Positions 42,773-50,759 are shown, numbered from the stretch's first letter. The stretch: DNA of 64,000 nt from Nocardia testacea NBRC 100365 (GCF_000308775.1 NZ_BAGJ01000027.1:82141-146140), one strand, 5' to 3'. The notes: generated by a model not told the origin, from the sequence alone. Numbers and translations are program-made.

Positions 42773-43417
42773 TCAGGACTTACTGCGTGCGAAAAGAATC
42801 GCTTGCTGAGCTTTCGCGTCCGGGTCGAGCAGCATCTGAGCCTCGACCACGAATCCGGCATCGCGCAGCCAGGATGCCACCCGGTCAGGCTGACGGCGGT
42901 GGACATGCACATTCATCGGGTGACCGCCATAGCCGTCCGTCTTCAACAACGACTCGTCGCCGACGTGAAACAGCAGCTGCAGCGGTCCGCCGGGACGCAA
43001 TGCTCGGCGGAAGTGCCCGAACACGGTCGGCACCTCGTCGTCAGGGATGTGGATCAACGACTGCCAGGCGAGCAGGCCGGCCACCGAAGCGACGGGCAGG
43101 TCCAGGTCCGTCATCGAGCCCACCTCGAACCGCAGGCCGGGGTGGTCGCGCCGGGCCACCTCGATCATAGCCGGGGATAGGTCGATACCGAAGGCGTCGA
43201 CACCGAGCTCATGCAGGTGGGCGGTGACTTCACCGGGGCCGCAGCCGACGTCCGCGACCGGCCCGCCGCCGGCGATCCGCACGCTGTCGGCGAACAACGC
43301 CAGAGCCGCGCGAAGGTACTGGTGTCCGGCGAGGGCGCCGCGCACTTGGTCGGCATAGCTGACCGCGACCGTGTCATAAGAGGTTCGGGTGTCGGCCAAC
43401 CAGTCATTCGTGGTCAT
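42773..43417 (-). CDS. Class I SAM-dependent methyltransferase carried by the transposon
   Basis: Cytosolic methyltransferase of 214 residues. SAM-binding motif I is VADVGCGPGEVTAHL, motif II acid DAFGIDLS, then FEVGSMTDLDLPVASVAGLLAW and LRPGGPLQLLFHVG. It resembles UbiE / Methyltransf_11 proteins common in actinomycetes, often small-molecule methylases, but the substrate is unknown. It is transcribed against the transposase and fills most of the space between it and the right inverted repeat. As the only intact passenger it may give the element a selectable trait such as drug or toxin modification; that is inference. Confidence 0.85.
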   Translation of the reverse strand: MTTNDWLADTRTSYDTVAVSYADQVRGALAGHQYLRAALALFADSVRIAGGGPVADVGCGPGEVTAHLHELGVDAFGIDLSPAMIEVARRDHPGLRFEVGSMTDLDLPVASVAGLLAWQSLIHIPDDEVPTVFGHFRRALRPGGPLQLLFHVGDESLLKTDGYGGHPMNVHVHRRQPDRVASWLRDAGFVVEAQMLLDPDAKAQQAILFARSKS

Positions 43418-43438
43418 GACCGGCACGATATTCCATGA

Positions 43439-43690
43439 TCACGACCTCGTGGACGGCCGACGCACCTCGCCGCCCACACCGCCGACCTCGGCGAAACCGA
43501 ACGCCACGCCCTACGCGACGGCCGGCAGATACGGCGAGGCCAGGGCTACAGCCTGCACGTCACCGCCCCACCACACATCCACCAGGCACTGCTGGCCGCC
43601 GCCGAACCCCTCGCACACAGCACCGCGGCCGCCGACCGCAAGGCATACCGGATCTACCGCGACCGCCTCACCCCACAACCCCCGGCCTGA
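43439..43690 (+). pseudogene. C-terminal fragment of an unidentified protein at the transposon right end
   Basis: After a stop at 43436, one frame is open to a TGA at 43688-43690 and reads HLAAHTADLGETERHALRDG, RQIRRGQGYSLHVTAPPHIH, then QALLAAAEPLAHSTAAADRK. It has a protein-like composition but no start codon. Its 5' part appears to have been replaced by sequence holding the methyltransferase promoter. It may be what is left of an accessory gene of the original element. I do not recognise the family. Confidence 0.45.
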
Positions 43691-43718
43691 CCAGCACCCA
43701 GCGCGCAGAGCCCGCCCT

Positions 43719-43774
43719 CTACCAGCGGGTTACGCCATATCCGCCCGAAATTCGGCCGATACTACGGCGACCCC
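43719..43774 (-). repeat. Right terminal inverted repeat of the Tn3 element
   Basis: 56 bp ending in GGCGACCCC, followed by the target duplication ATGTT at 43775-43779. It pairs with 39460-39515 with one mismatch. Confidence 0.95.
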
Positions 43775-43938
43775 ATGTTGCGCGCCGCCCGGATAACAGT
43801 TCGGTTGCGCACTCCGGGCCGCCGATCCACGAGCCCACGACCGCGAGCGGACGAAGGGCATCATGGCTTGCGATCCACCGCTCGGCAAGCGTGACTGTTC
43901 CATTCCGTAGGTCCGCCACACAACAAGGAGGAGTCTCC

Positions 43939-44010
43939 GTGACAGGAGTGCGTGACACGCTGCCGGGTCCTCCTGCCGTGACACACACAGCGATGGAGCC
44001 GGCCCGGTGA
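43939..44010 (+). CDS. Possible 23-residue leader ORF overlapping the alanine dehydrogenase start
   Basis: A GTG at 43939 follows AAGGAGGAG (43925-43933), the strongest ribosome binding site nearby, and opens a frame VTGVRDTLPGPPAVTHTAME ending PAR. Its TGA (44008-44010) overlaps the alanine dehydrogenase GTG at 44007. It could be a translational-coupling leader, or the site might simply lie in an untranslated leader. No amino-acid bias toward Ala is seen, so classical attenuation is not suggested. No homologue is known to me. Confidence 0.35.
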   Translation: MTGVRDTLPGPPAVTHTAMEPAR

Positions 44011-45104
44011 AGATCGGGATTCCCCGCGAGCTCAAGACGCACGAATACCGTGTCGCGATCACACCCGCGGGCGCTCACGAACTCGTTCGCCGTGGCCATA
44101 CTGTCGTGATCGAGGCGGGCGCGGGTATCGGTTCTTCGTTCTCCGACGACGATTTCACGGCCGTCGGCGCCGAGATCGCGAGCACCGCCGAACAGGTATG
44201 GCGAACCGCCGATCTGCTCCTCAAAGTGAAAGAACCGGTGCCAGAGGAATATTCGCTACTGCACGCGGATCAGGTGCTGTTCACCTTCCTGCATCTGGCG
44301 GCCTCGAAATCCTGCACGGACGCGCTGCTGGCCTCGGGCACCACGGCGATCGCCTACGAGACCGTGACCGCGGGGGCCGCCCTGCCGCTGCTGGCGCCGA
44401 TGAGCGAGGTGGCCGGCCGGTTGTCGGCGCAGGCCGGGGCCTACCATCTGTTGAAACCGACCGGTGGCCGCGGTGTCCTGATGGGCGGAGTCCCGGGAGT
44501 CCGGCCCGCCGCTGTCGTGGTGATCGGCGCCGGCGTCGCCGGGAGCAACGCGATCGCGGTGGCATTCGGGATGCGCGCGGAGGTGACCGTTCTCGACCTC
44601 TCCCTGGATCGGCTCCGGGAGATCGACGCTCGCTACGGCGGACATGTCGCGACGGTGGTCTCCAATGCCTACGCGATAGAGCAGGCGGTCCTGCGTGCCG
44701 ATCTCGTCATCGGAGCGGTCCTGGTACCCGGCGCGAAGGCTCCCACACTCGTGCCGAACGATCTGGTGGCGCGCATGAAACCCGGATCGGTACTGGTCGA
44801 CGTCGCCATCGACCAGGGCGGCTGCTTCGCGGACTCGCGGCCGACCACACACGCCGAGCCGACCTACCGGGTACACGACTCGTTGTTCTACTGCGTGGCG
44901 AATATGCCCGGCGCCGTCCCGAACACGTCGACGAACGCGCTGACGAACGCCACCCTGCCCTACGTCGTCGCATTGGCCGACAAGGGCTGGCAGCGCGCGG
45001 TGGCCGACGATGCCGGGCTGGCCTCGGGGCTGAGTACAGATCGCGGGCGCCTGTTCTCCGAAGAAGTGGCGGCCGCGCACGGTTACGAGTTCGTCGCGCT
45101 CTGA
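44007..45104 (+). CDS. ald: Alanine dehydrogenase
   Basis: NAD-dependent enzyme interconverting L-alanine with pyruvate and ammonia; 365 residues, the normal length. Seen: substrate-binding Arg15 (EYRVAITPAG), Lys75 in LLKVKEP, His96 in FTFLHLAAS, the NAD fold VVVIGAGVAGSNAIAVAFGM, and the DVAIDQGGC segment with the catalytic Asp. GTG start with GGAG about 9 bases before it inside the leader ORF. In mycobacteria ald responds to hypoxia and alanine through AldR; no AldR-type gene is visible here. The Tn3 element sits 232 bp upstream of the start and may have displaced the native promoter. Confidence 0.95.
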   Translation: MKIGIPRELKTHEYRVAITPAGAHELVRRGHTVVIEAGAGIGSSFSDDDFTAVGAEIASTAEQVWRTADLLLKVKEPVPEEYSLLHADQVLFTFLHLAASKSCTDALLASGTTAIAYETVTAGAALPLLAPMSEVAGRLSAQAGAYHLLKPTGGRGVLMGGVPGVRPAAVVVIGAGVAGSNAIAVAFGMRAEVTVLDLSLDRLREIDARYGGHVATVVSNAYAIEQAVLRADLVIGAVLVPGAKAPTLVPNDLVARMKPGSVLVDVAIDQGGCFADSRPTTHAEPTYRVHDSLFYCVANMPGAVPNTSTNALTNATLPYVVALADKGWQRAVADDAGLASGLSTDRGRLFSEEVAAAHGYEFVAL

Positions 45105-45798
45105 GCCGGCCGCCCCGGCGCGCCGTTACGACTCCAGGCGTACCGCGTACCGCGTACCGCGTAGCGCACCGCCGGCCGACCGGCGCCACTGCCGACAGTA
45201 CCGACCGGTTGCGCCAGGCCCGACCGTTCGAGCTGTTTCAATGTCCGGCGCGCGGAACGCGGTTCGATGCCCAGCGCGGCGGCGATATCCGCGGCGGTGA
45301 CCTCGCCGCCGGGATGCGCGGCGACGGCGGCCTCGAGTTTGACCAGTGTCGCCCGGGACAGCCCGGCCGGTGGGCGGCGACGTGCAGACTCACCGGCTCC
45401 TCGGCCCGGCCGGGATCGGACTCCGTCTCGGTGATCACGAAGTCGCGTCCGGAGCCCACCGAGACGATCGCGGTGAACGGCCCGGCGGCACGGCACCGTT
45501 CGACCGCCCGCCGGGCCAGGGCCTCGGCGTCGGCGGCGGACCGGCCCACGCCGAGCCCGATCCGCACCCAGTGGTGCCGTTGCGCGAGTTGTTCGAGCAG
45601 CGGCATGACGGTCCAGTCGCAGGTGTGCTGGGCCAGCACCCCGCGCGTGCTGACCAGTACATAGCTCGCCGGACCGATCGGGAACAGGCTGCCGGCCAGT
45701 GCGCGGATATCGGCGGCGAGCCGGTCGTCGGGTTCGGGTAGCTCGATCATGCCGAGGACGACCTGGGCATCGGAGGAGATCCGGCCGGCGAGTTCCAT
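45083..45798 (-). CDS. Putative winged-helix transcriptional regulator, frameshifted near 45355-45375
   Basis: With one base restored the product is 238 residues. The first frame (ATG 45798, MELAGRISSDAQVVLGMIEL) has an alpha/beta ligand-type domain, including RIGLGVGRSAADAEALARRA, reminiscent of GGDEF or GTP-cyclohydrolase-III-like folds. The second frame gives a C-terminal helix-turn-helix: LVKLEAAVAAHPGGEVTAAD, then IAAALGIEPRSARRTLKQLE with a wing after it. Homology passes between frames at the CACCGG / GGCTG region where one base seems missing. The 3' end overlaps the ald stop by 22 bp (convergent). A control role over ald is possible but unsupported. Confidence 0.55.
45141..45161. repeat. 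Three perfect tandem copies of the 7-mer TACCGCG
   Basis: Three head-to-tail copies plus a degenerate fourth (TAGCGC) lie in the C-terminal codons of the frameshifted regulator. Because 7 is not a multiple of 3, gain or loss of a copy would change the protein end. Confidence 0.7.
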
Positions 45799-45869
45799 CG
45801 TCACCGTTCGAGCGCGGTGCGTACCGAGGCGATCGCGGGGGCCAGGCGGATCGTGTAGACGTCGTCGCG

Positions 45870-46290
45870 GGCCCGCGACCCGATCGTCGCCGCCGCGGAG
45901 TTCGTTTCCGCGCTCCAGACGGCGATCACCCGCACGTTCGGGATGCTGACCCCCGTCGTTGCCACGGTCGGGCAGATCAGTGGTGGTCACAGCGGTAATG
46001 TCATCCCGGATACCGCGCAGCTCAGCGGTACGGCGCGCGCGTTCACCGCGGCGGATTCGGCTCGGCTGCGGGCCCTGGTCACCCGGGTGGCCGACGGCGT
46101 GGCCGCGACCCACGGGGTCGAGGCGGAAACCGAACTGACCGAGGTCGCGATCCCGACCGTCAGCGCGGATGCCGAGGCCGATTTCGCGATCGCCGCGGAC
46201 CGGCGGCTGTCGGCGATCCCGGGGTCGAGGTGATGGAACAGCCGTGTACGGCCTCGGAGGATTTCACCGCCGCACGGACAGGCCACCCGG
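45870..46290 (+). pseudogene. Relic of an M20-family amidohydrolase / peptidase
   Basis: One frame reads DPIVAAAEFVSALQTAITRT, then VVATVGQISGGHSGNVIPDT and AQLSGTARAFTAADSARLRA, which is the dimerisation (lid) domain of M20/M40 amidohydrolases. After a break near 46232 another frame gives VEVMEQPCTASEDFTA, matching the family's later metal-ligand GAEDF region in degraded form (ASEDF). The N-terminal metal-binding half is absent, and the frame ends soon after 46290. It is divergent from the regulator gene at 45798. Confidence 0.7.
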
Positions 46291-46323
46291 ATCGGCCGCG
46301 CGCTCCGCGGCCCAGGCTGCCGC

Positions 46324-47175
46324 TCAGTGGGCGGCGACGAAGTCCGCGACGAGCCGGTTGAACTCCTCGGCATGCTCGATCATCGCCCAGTGTCCGCAGC
46401 GGTTGAGCAGTACCGCCCGGCTGTCGGGGATATGCGCCAGCAGCAAGAGCGTGTTCTCGTAGGACACCACCCGGTCGTCCCTACCGTGGATCAGCAGTGT
46501 GGGGGCGGAGATGCCGGCGAGTTTCGAACGGTCGACCCATACCGGGATCGGCGTCCCCGCGGCGAGACCCGCCACATAGTTGCGCAGGTGCTCGGGGCGC
46601 GCGAGTGCCGCGGCGGAACGGGCCTGTACCAGCTCCGGGGTGGCGAAGCGCGCCTTGTCGAAGGTCATCACCTCCACCAGATGGCGCATATTCGCCGGGG
46701 AGGGATCCTGATAGGCCGCGATCAGCACCTTCAGGCCCTCGGACGGGCCGTCTCCCGGCCCGAACAAGCTCGGCGCCCTACCGATCGGCGGACCCATCGT
46801 GACCAGGTGGCTCACCCGCTCCGGATGGTGGATCGCCAGTCGCAGCGAGGTGTGCCCACCCATCGAGTTGCCGACGAAGGCCGCCTTCTCGATACCGACC
46901 GCGTCCAGGAACTGAACTGCCGCGCCGACATGATCGAGCTTGTCGACGGTGACCGCATCCGACTCCCCCCAACCGGGCATGTCGACGGCGTAGACGTGGA
47001 ACCGTTCGGCCAGCCGTGGAATATTTCCGGCGAAGTTGGACCAGCCGGTCGCCCCCGGGCCGCTGCCGTGCAGGAGCACGATCGGCCGGGCATCGGCCGG
47101 GCCGGCCTCGTAATAACGCAGCGTCCAGTCACGGGTGGTGACCGTGCGCGCCGCCGCATCCTGGGTGATCGTCAT
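46324..47175 (-). CDS. Meta-cleavage product hydrolase (MhpC / BphD / HsaD-like alpha/beta hydrolase)
   Basis: C-C bond hydrolase of 283 residues, expected to split the ring-opened product made by the adjacent extradiol dioxygenase. Motifs: oxyanion segment HGSGPGATGWSNF, nucleophile GNSMGG (Ser104), acid in HGRDDRVV (Asp234 by position), histidine GHW (His262). Gly-Pro-Gly after the oxyanion hole and the Asn before the Ser are typical of the meta-cleavage subfamily. The ATG overlaps the dioxygenase stop by 4 bp (ATGA). Confidence 0.88.
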   Translation of the reverse strand: MTITQDAAARTVTTRDWTLRYYEAGPADARPIVLLHGSGPGATGWSNFAGNIPRLAERFHVYAVDMPGWGESDAVTVDKLDHVGAAVQFLDAVGIEKAAFVGNSMGGHTSLRLAIHHPERVSHLVTMGPPIGRAPSLFGPGDGPSEGLKVLIAAYQDPSPANMRHLVEVMTFDKARFATPELVQARSAAALARPEHLRNYVAGLAAGTPIPVWVDRSKLAGISAPTLLIHGRDDRVVSYENTLLLLAHIPDSRAVLLNRCGHWAMIEHAEEFNRLVADFVAAH

Positions 47176-48119
47176 CGGCGGGTCTCCTCCTCGGGTGCGA
47201 TATTCGTGAACGGCGCGCGGCCGAGCAATTCGTGGACCACCTCGGGAGCCCGATGCCCCCAGCTGTGCAACCGGTCCAGCGTGCGCACCTGCCAGGTCTC
47301 GTCATCGATCAGCAGACCGCCCCAGCCGAATTCGACGGAGAAACCGGACGGCGTGCGGACGTAGAAGCTGAACATGTTGTCGTTCGGGTGCATCCCCAGC
47401 GTCATCTCGAACGGTTGCGCGGCGTCCATACAACGGTCGTAGGCCGCGCCCACATCGCGGATATCACTCACCTCGATCATGAAGTGATGGGTCCGCTTCG
47501 GATGCGGCATCTCACCGAACGCGACCGAATGATGGCGTGGATTGCAGTGCAGGAAGATCAGGTCGGCGTACACACCGGGTGTCAGTTCCTCGACGATGGT
47601 GTCGCTGACGCGGAAGCCCAGCACGCCCTCGTAGAAGGCCATGTACTCCGCGCGCGGGACACCCCGGGCGAGCAGCACCTGATGGCCGGCACCGCCGGCG
47701 CCGGTGACGAACGAACCGAGCAGCACCTCGGAGCGGAACGGGGTGGCCGCGTCGGCGAAACCGGTCACCAACTCGATGCGGTTGCCCATCGGATCGGCGG
47801 TCAGCACGATTCGTTCGACTCGACGGGACGCGGCCAAGGCGGCGTCGCCCTCGGCGACCTGCGCGCCGGCGGCGCGGAGGCGTTCGACGAGATGATCCAG
47901 CGACTCCGCCGAATCCACCTCGTATCCCGAGACGAGCAGGTCGTCGGTGGCGCCGCGCTGGATGCGCCAGCGGAAGGCCCGTTCGTCGGTGCGCAGGAGG
48001 AGCGCGTCGGCGTCCTCCTCGGCGAGGTGCATACCGAGCAGGTCGCAGGCGAAATGCCGCCAGGCGGCGAGATCACTCGCCTCGTAGACGACGTAGGCGA
48101 GTTCTTTCACTCCGGACAT
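47172..48119 (-). CDS. Iron-dependent extradiol (catechol 2,3-type) ring-cleavage dioxygenase
   Basis: Two-domain vicinal-oxygen-chelate dioxygenase of 315 residues that opens catecholic rings beside the two hydroxyls. Metal ligands by alignment to BphC numbering: His146, His211 and Glu263. Second-sphere residues are also present (RHHSVAF around 196-197, His244, Asp247, Tyr253), so the active site looks intact. The size and N-terminal VKELAYVVYEASDL resemble HsaC and BphC enzymes for substituted or polycyclic substrates. It sits 26 bp after the hydroxylase gene. Confidence 0.9.
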   Translation of the reverse strand: MSGVKELAYVVYEASDLAAWRHFACDLLGMHLAEEDADALLLRTDERAFRWRIQRGATDDLLVSGYEVDSAESLDHLVERLRAAGAQVAEGDAALAASRRVERIVLTADPMGNRIELVTGFADAATPFRSEVLLGSFVTGAGGAGHQVLLARGVPRAEYMAFYEGVLGFRVSDTIVEELTPGVYADLIFLHCNPRHHSVAFGEMPHPKRTHHFMIEVSDIRDVGAAYDRCMDAAQPFEMTLGMHPNDNMFSFYVRTPSGFSVEFGWGGLLIDDETWQVRTLDRLHSWGHRAPEVVHELLGRAPFTNIAPEEETRR

Positions 48120-48145
48120 TGGGAAAGCTCCTGTCGCTTCGGACT

Positions 48146-49693
48146 TCAGCAGGTGGGAACGGTGAGCCCGTGCACGTCGTCGGCCGCGACGAAGCGGTCG
48201 GGCCGCACCGCGACGGCGCGGACGCGGTAGCGCTGCAGCCAGGGCCGCAGGACGTCGTCCAGGTCGACGAGATCGTCACTCCCCCGGGTGTGGACGTTGC
48301 GCGGACGAACGGCCACGTAGCGGGCCCCGAGCGCGTCCCAGGCGGCTTTCTCCTCGGGTGCGAGCAGGGTGGCCGGGTCGATATCGTCGCCGAGCAGTAC
48401 GAAACCGTCGCCGAGCAGGTCGTCGAGCCGGGTCATACGACCGGCGGTATCCCCCACGATCGGCTGGGGCACCATGCGGCCGACAATGCTGGCGTCCCCG
48501 ATCTCGCCGCGGATCCAGCCGGCGGCAAGGGTCGGCGGTGCGGTCAGGGGCGGTTCGTGCGGTGTCACCAGACCATCGGGCACGGCGTTCATCGCGTCGA
48601 TCTCGGCCGGCGTGGCCTCCTGCCTGATGACGCGGCCCAGCCGGACGGCGAGGTCGGTGTAGAAGGTGGCGTTGGGCCGGCGCTCGGCCTCGTAGGTATC
48701 CAGCCATGTTTCCGGTAGCGCGCCGCGCAGCACCCGGCCGAGTTTCCAGCCCAGGTCGTGGGCGTCGCGTATACCGGTCTGCATACCGGCGCCGGCCCAC
48801 GGCGGCATCAGGTGCGCGGCGTCGCCCACCAGGAAGATTCGGCGGTTACGCCAGGTGTCGGCCATCCGGACGTGGTGGCGGTAGAACGCGTACCGGTGGA
48901 TGTCGACATCGTCCGCGGTCACGCCGATCGCCTCGAGCAGCGGCCAGACCTCGGCGTGCGTGGGGAAGTCGGCCTCGGTCTCACCGTGCATGAGGGGCAG
49001 CTCCCAGCGATGGTTTCCGCCCGAGAGGGCGATATCGACGACCGGGCGCTCGCGGTCGGTCCAGAAGGTGAGGACGTCACGGTCGGGCCACCAGCGCCGC
49101 ACCGCGCAGTCGATGACGATCCAGAGCGTATCGGCGGTATCGCCGTCCAGTCGCGCACCGATCCAGCCGCGAGTACGGGAGGAGCCGCCGTCGGCTCCGA
49201 TGGCGTACCGGGTGCGGTAGCTATGGCTGTGCCCGGTGGCGGGATCCGCGGTCGTGATCGTCACGCCCGCCTCGTCCTGGTCGACACCGGTTACCTCCGC
49301 GCCGTAGCGGACGGTCACCAGGTCTCGGTATTCCGCCGCGGCCGCGCGCAATTCGGCCTCCATCGTCGGTTGGTAGATGTTGTAGAAGCGCGGCCCCGCA
49401 CCGAGAATGCTGGGCGGATGCTCGATCCGCATGACCTCCTCGCCGGCATAGGTGACCCAGCGCAGCATCCGCTGCGGATCGATCACCTTGTCGATCCGCT
49501 CGGCGATGCCCAGGTTCTGGAAGATCCGCATCGTCCAGTCGTTGATCGTGACGGCGCGGGCCCGCGGGTAGATGTCGCGGTCGCGTTCGAAGGCCACGAC
49601 CGAGACGCCCTGCCGGGCGAGGGTCAGCGCGGCGATCACGCCGGAGGGTCCGTATCCGATGATCGCGACGTCGGCGTCGAAATCCTGACTCAT
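48146..49693 (-). CDS. FAD-dependent aromatic hydroxylase, MhpA-like
   Basis: Flavoprotein monooxygenase of 515 residues expected to hydroxylate a phenolic acid (3-(3-hydroxyphenyl)propionate-like) to a catechol, using NAD(P)H and oxygen. Motifs: N-terminal FAD fold VAIIGYGPSGVIAALTLARQG, the DG motif IGADGGSSRTR, and the GD motif FLVGDAAHLMPPWAGAGMQTG. A C-terminal thioredoxin-like domain follows, as in MhpA and PheA-type enzymes. First gene of a three-gene operon with ring cleavage and hydrolysis. No hydratase or aldolase genes follow, so the lower pathway must lie elsewhere. Confidence 0.9.
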   Translation of the reverse strand: MSQDFDADVAIIGYGPSGVIAALTLARQGVSVVAFERDRDIYPRARAVTINDWTMRIFQNLGIAERIDKVIDPQRMLRWVTYAGEEVMRIEHPPSILGAGPRFYNIYQPTMEAELRAAAAEYRDLVTVRYGAEVTGVDQDEAGVTITTADPATGHSHSYRTRYAIGADGGSSRTRGWIGARLDGDTADTLWIVIDCAVRRWWPDRDVLTFWTDRERPVVDIALSGGNHRWELPLMHGETEADFPTHAEVWPLLEAIGVTADDVDIHRYAFYRHHVRMADTWRNRRIFLVGDAAHLMPPWAGAGMQTGIRDAHDLGWKLGRVLRGALPETWLDTYEAERRPNATFYTDLAVRLGRVIRQEATPAEIDAMNAVPDGLVTPHEPPLTAPPTLAAGWIRGEIGDASIVGRMVPQPIVGDTAGRMTRLDDLLGDGFVLLGDDIDPATLLAPEEKAAWDALGARYVAVRPRNVHTRGSDDLVDLDDVLRPWLQRYRVRAVAVRPDRFVAADDVHGLTVPTC

Positions 49694-49725
49694 GGGGGCT
49701 CCCGATGTCCACGATCGATCACTTT

Positions 49726-49741
49726 TGGACCGACCGTTCCA
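49726..49741. promoter_or_regulatory. Candidate TetR operator between the aromatic operon and its regulator
   Basis: TGGACCGACCGTTCCA is an imperfect 16-bp palindrome with perfect TGGA/TCCA ends, about 33 bp upstream of the hydroxylase start. It lies in the 161-bp space shared with the divergent TetR gene, the usual place for a TetR site. A nearby CGATCGATCA (49712-49721) is a second candidate. Confidence 0.45.
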
Positions 49742-49854
49742 TTCTTTGACCGTCAGCGTGGCATGTGGCCGCGGACACGGCTACCGGATTCCGCAGTGCA
49801 GAACGAGCCCGAGCCCTCGTCGGCGGCCCGATCGCCCCTTCTAGGCTGGCGCGC

Positions 49855-50520
49855 ATGGAGCCCTCCCCGCACCACGCCCTGATCGACCGACCCGCCGGTA
49901 ACCGGCGCGGGCGCCGCTCCCGGGCGGAAATACTCGACGCGGCCTCACGCCTGATGGCCGAACGGGGCTACGCCGCGACCACGATCTCGGTGTTGAGTGC
50001 GGAAACCGGACTGCCCAAGAGCGCGATCTACCATCACTTCCACTCCAAGAGCGGCCTGCTGTCGGCAGTGATGGCGCACGGCGCCTACGAGTTCTACCGC
50101 GCCATGGAACAGGCGCAGGCGACACCTCCCGAGGGCGGCACCATCCGGGAGCGGCTCGGCTGGTTTCTCCAGCGCACCGAGGAGGTTTTCATGACCAAGG
50201 CCGATTTCCTGCGGCTGCACCTGATGCTCCTCATGAGCACCGAGGCGGCCGACGCCGAGGTGGGCTCGATGATCGAACAGGTCCGCCGCGACGGCCGCAA
50301 ACACTTCAATCGCATGATCGCCCAGGCCTTCGCGGCCGAAGGGCCCGAGACGGCGCAGGTGATCGCCGACGAACTCGACTATTTCGGTATGGCCGGCTTC
50401 GACGGTGCCTTCATCGCCTGGCAGGCCGACCCCGCACGCGGCCTCACCGATCAGCTCGGGCAGCTCGCCGACGCCCTCACGGCGATGGGCGCGGGGATCA
50501 TGGCAGAGCGAGGCCACTGA
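49855..50520 (+). CDS. TetR-family regulator of the aromatic degradation operon
   Basis: Repressor of 221 residues. The N-terminal helix-turn-helix region is RAEILDAASRLMAERGYAAT then TISVLSAETGLPKSAIYHHF, followed by a helical ligand domain. It begins at ATG 49855 (MEPSPHHAL) after an upstream in-frame stretch without a ribosome binding site. Divergent transcription from the hydroxylase gene and the shared palindrome imply it represses that operon and is released by an aromatic substrate or intermediate. That effector is inference. Confidence 0.87.
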   Translation: MEPSPHHALIDRPAGNRRGRRSRAEILDAASRLMAERGYAATTISVLSAETGLPKSAIYHHFHSKSGLLSAVMAHGAYEFYRAMEQAQATPPEGGTIRERLGWFLQRTEEVFMTKADFLRLHLMLLMSTEAADAEVGSMIEQVRRDGRKHFNRMIAQAFAAEGPETAQVIADELDYFGMAGFDGAFIAWQADPARGLTDQLGQLADALTAMGAGIMAERGH

Positions 50521-50560
50521 GCGACGCGCACGGACCGGGCCAGCTCCTCCTGAAACGACA

Positions 50561-50601
50561 CGATCGCCGCAACCTCTCAATCGAGAGTATTGCGACGATC
50601 G
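50561..50601. terminator. Bidirectional terminator hairpin
   Basis: A long imperfect stem (CGATCG-CGCAA-CTCTC pairing with GAGAG-TTGCG-CGATCG) closes on the 4-nt loop AATC. It lies 40 bp after the TetR stop and 159 bp before the stop of the convergent ABC operon. It is the most convincing terminator in the window. Confidence 0.6.
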
Positions 50602-50759
50602 CGTGAACCCGCCGGCTACTCGCCGGTCCGCGCTCCGGACCGGGGGCCGGTCTGCCGTCCCGGGCGATGGATCGGGCGCAGCCCCGATCACGCTCCGCTA
50701 CGGGCCGGGTGATCTTTCATCGCCGCGCAGCTGCCACGGACGCTCCCGGCCGGCCGGGC

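Larger units (their letters stand above)
39460..43774 (+). mobile_element. Tn3-family transposon, 4315 bp, with passenger methyltransferase
   Basis: Boundaries are given by 56-bp terminal inverted repeats (39460-39515 and 43719-43774) with a single mismatch at base 7, beginning GGGGTC as in Tn3 elements. They are flanked by the 5-bp target duplication ATGTT (39455-39459 and 43775-43779). Contents: a roughly 1004-residue transposase (one frameshift), a leftward SAM methyltransferase, and a truncated ORF at the right end. No serine or tyrosine resolvase gene is seen, so cointegrate resolution would rely on host recombination or a lost gene. The exact target duplication suggests a fairly recent single insertion. 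Confidence 0.93.

Noticed and set aside
43719..44099. Leftward 126-residue frame running out of the transposon end into ald
   Set aside because: It spans the inverted repeat and is antisense to ald; created by the insertion, no homology.
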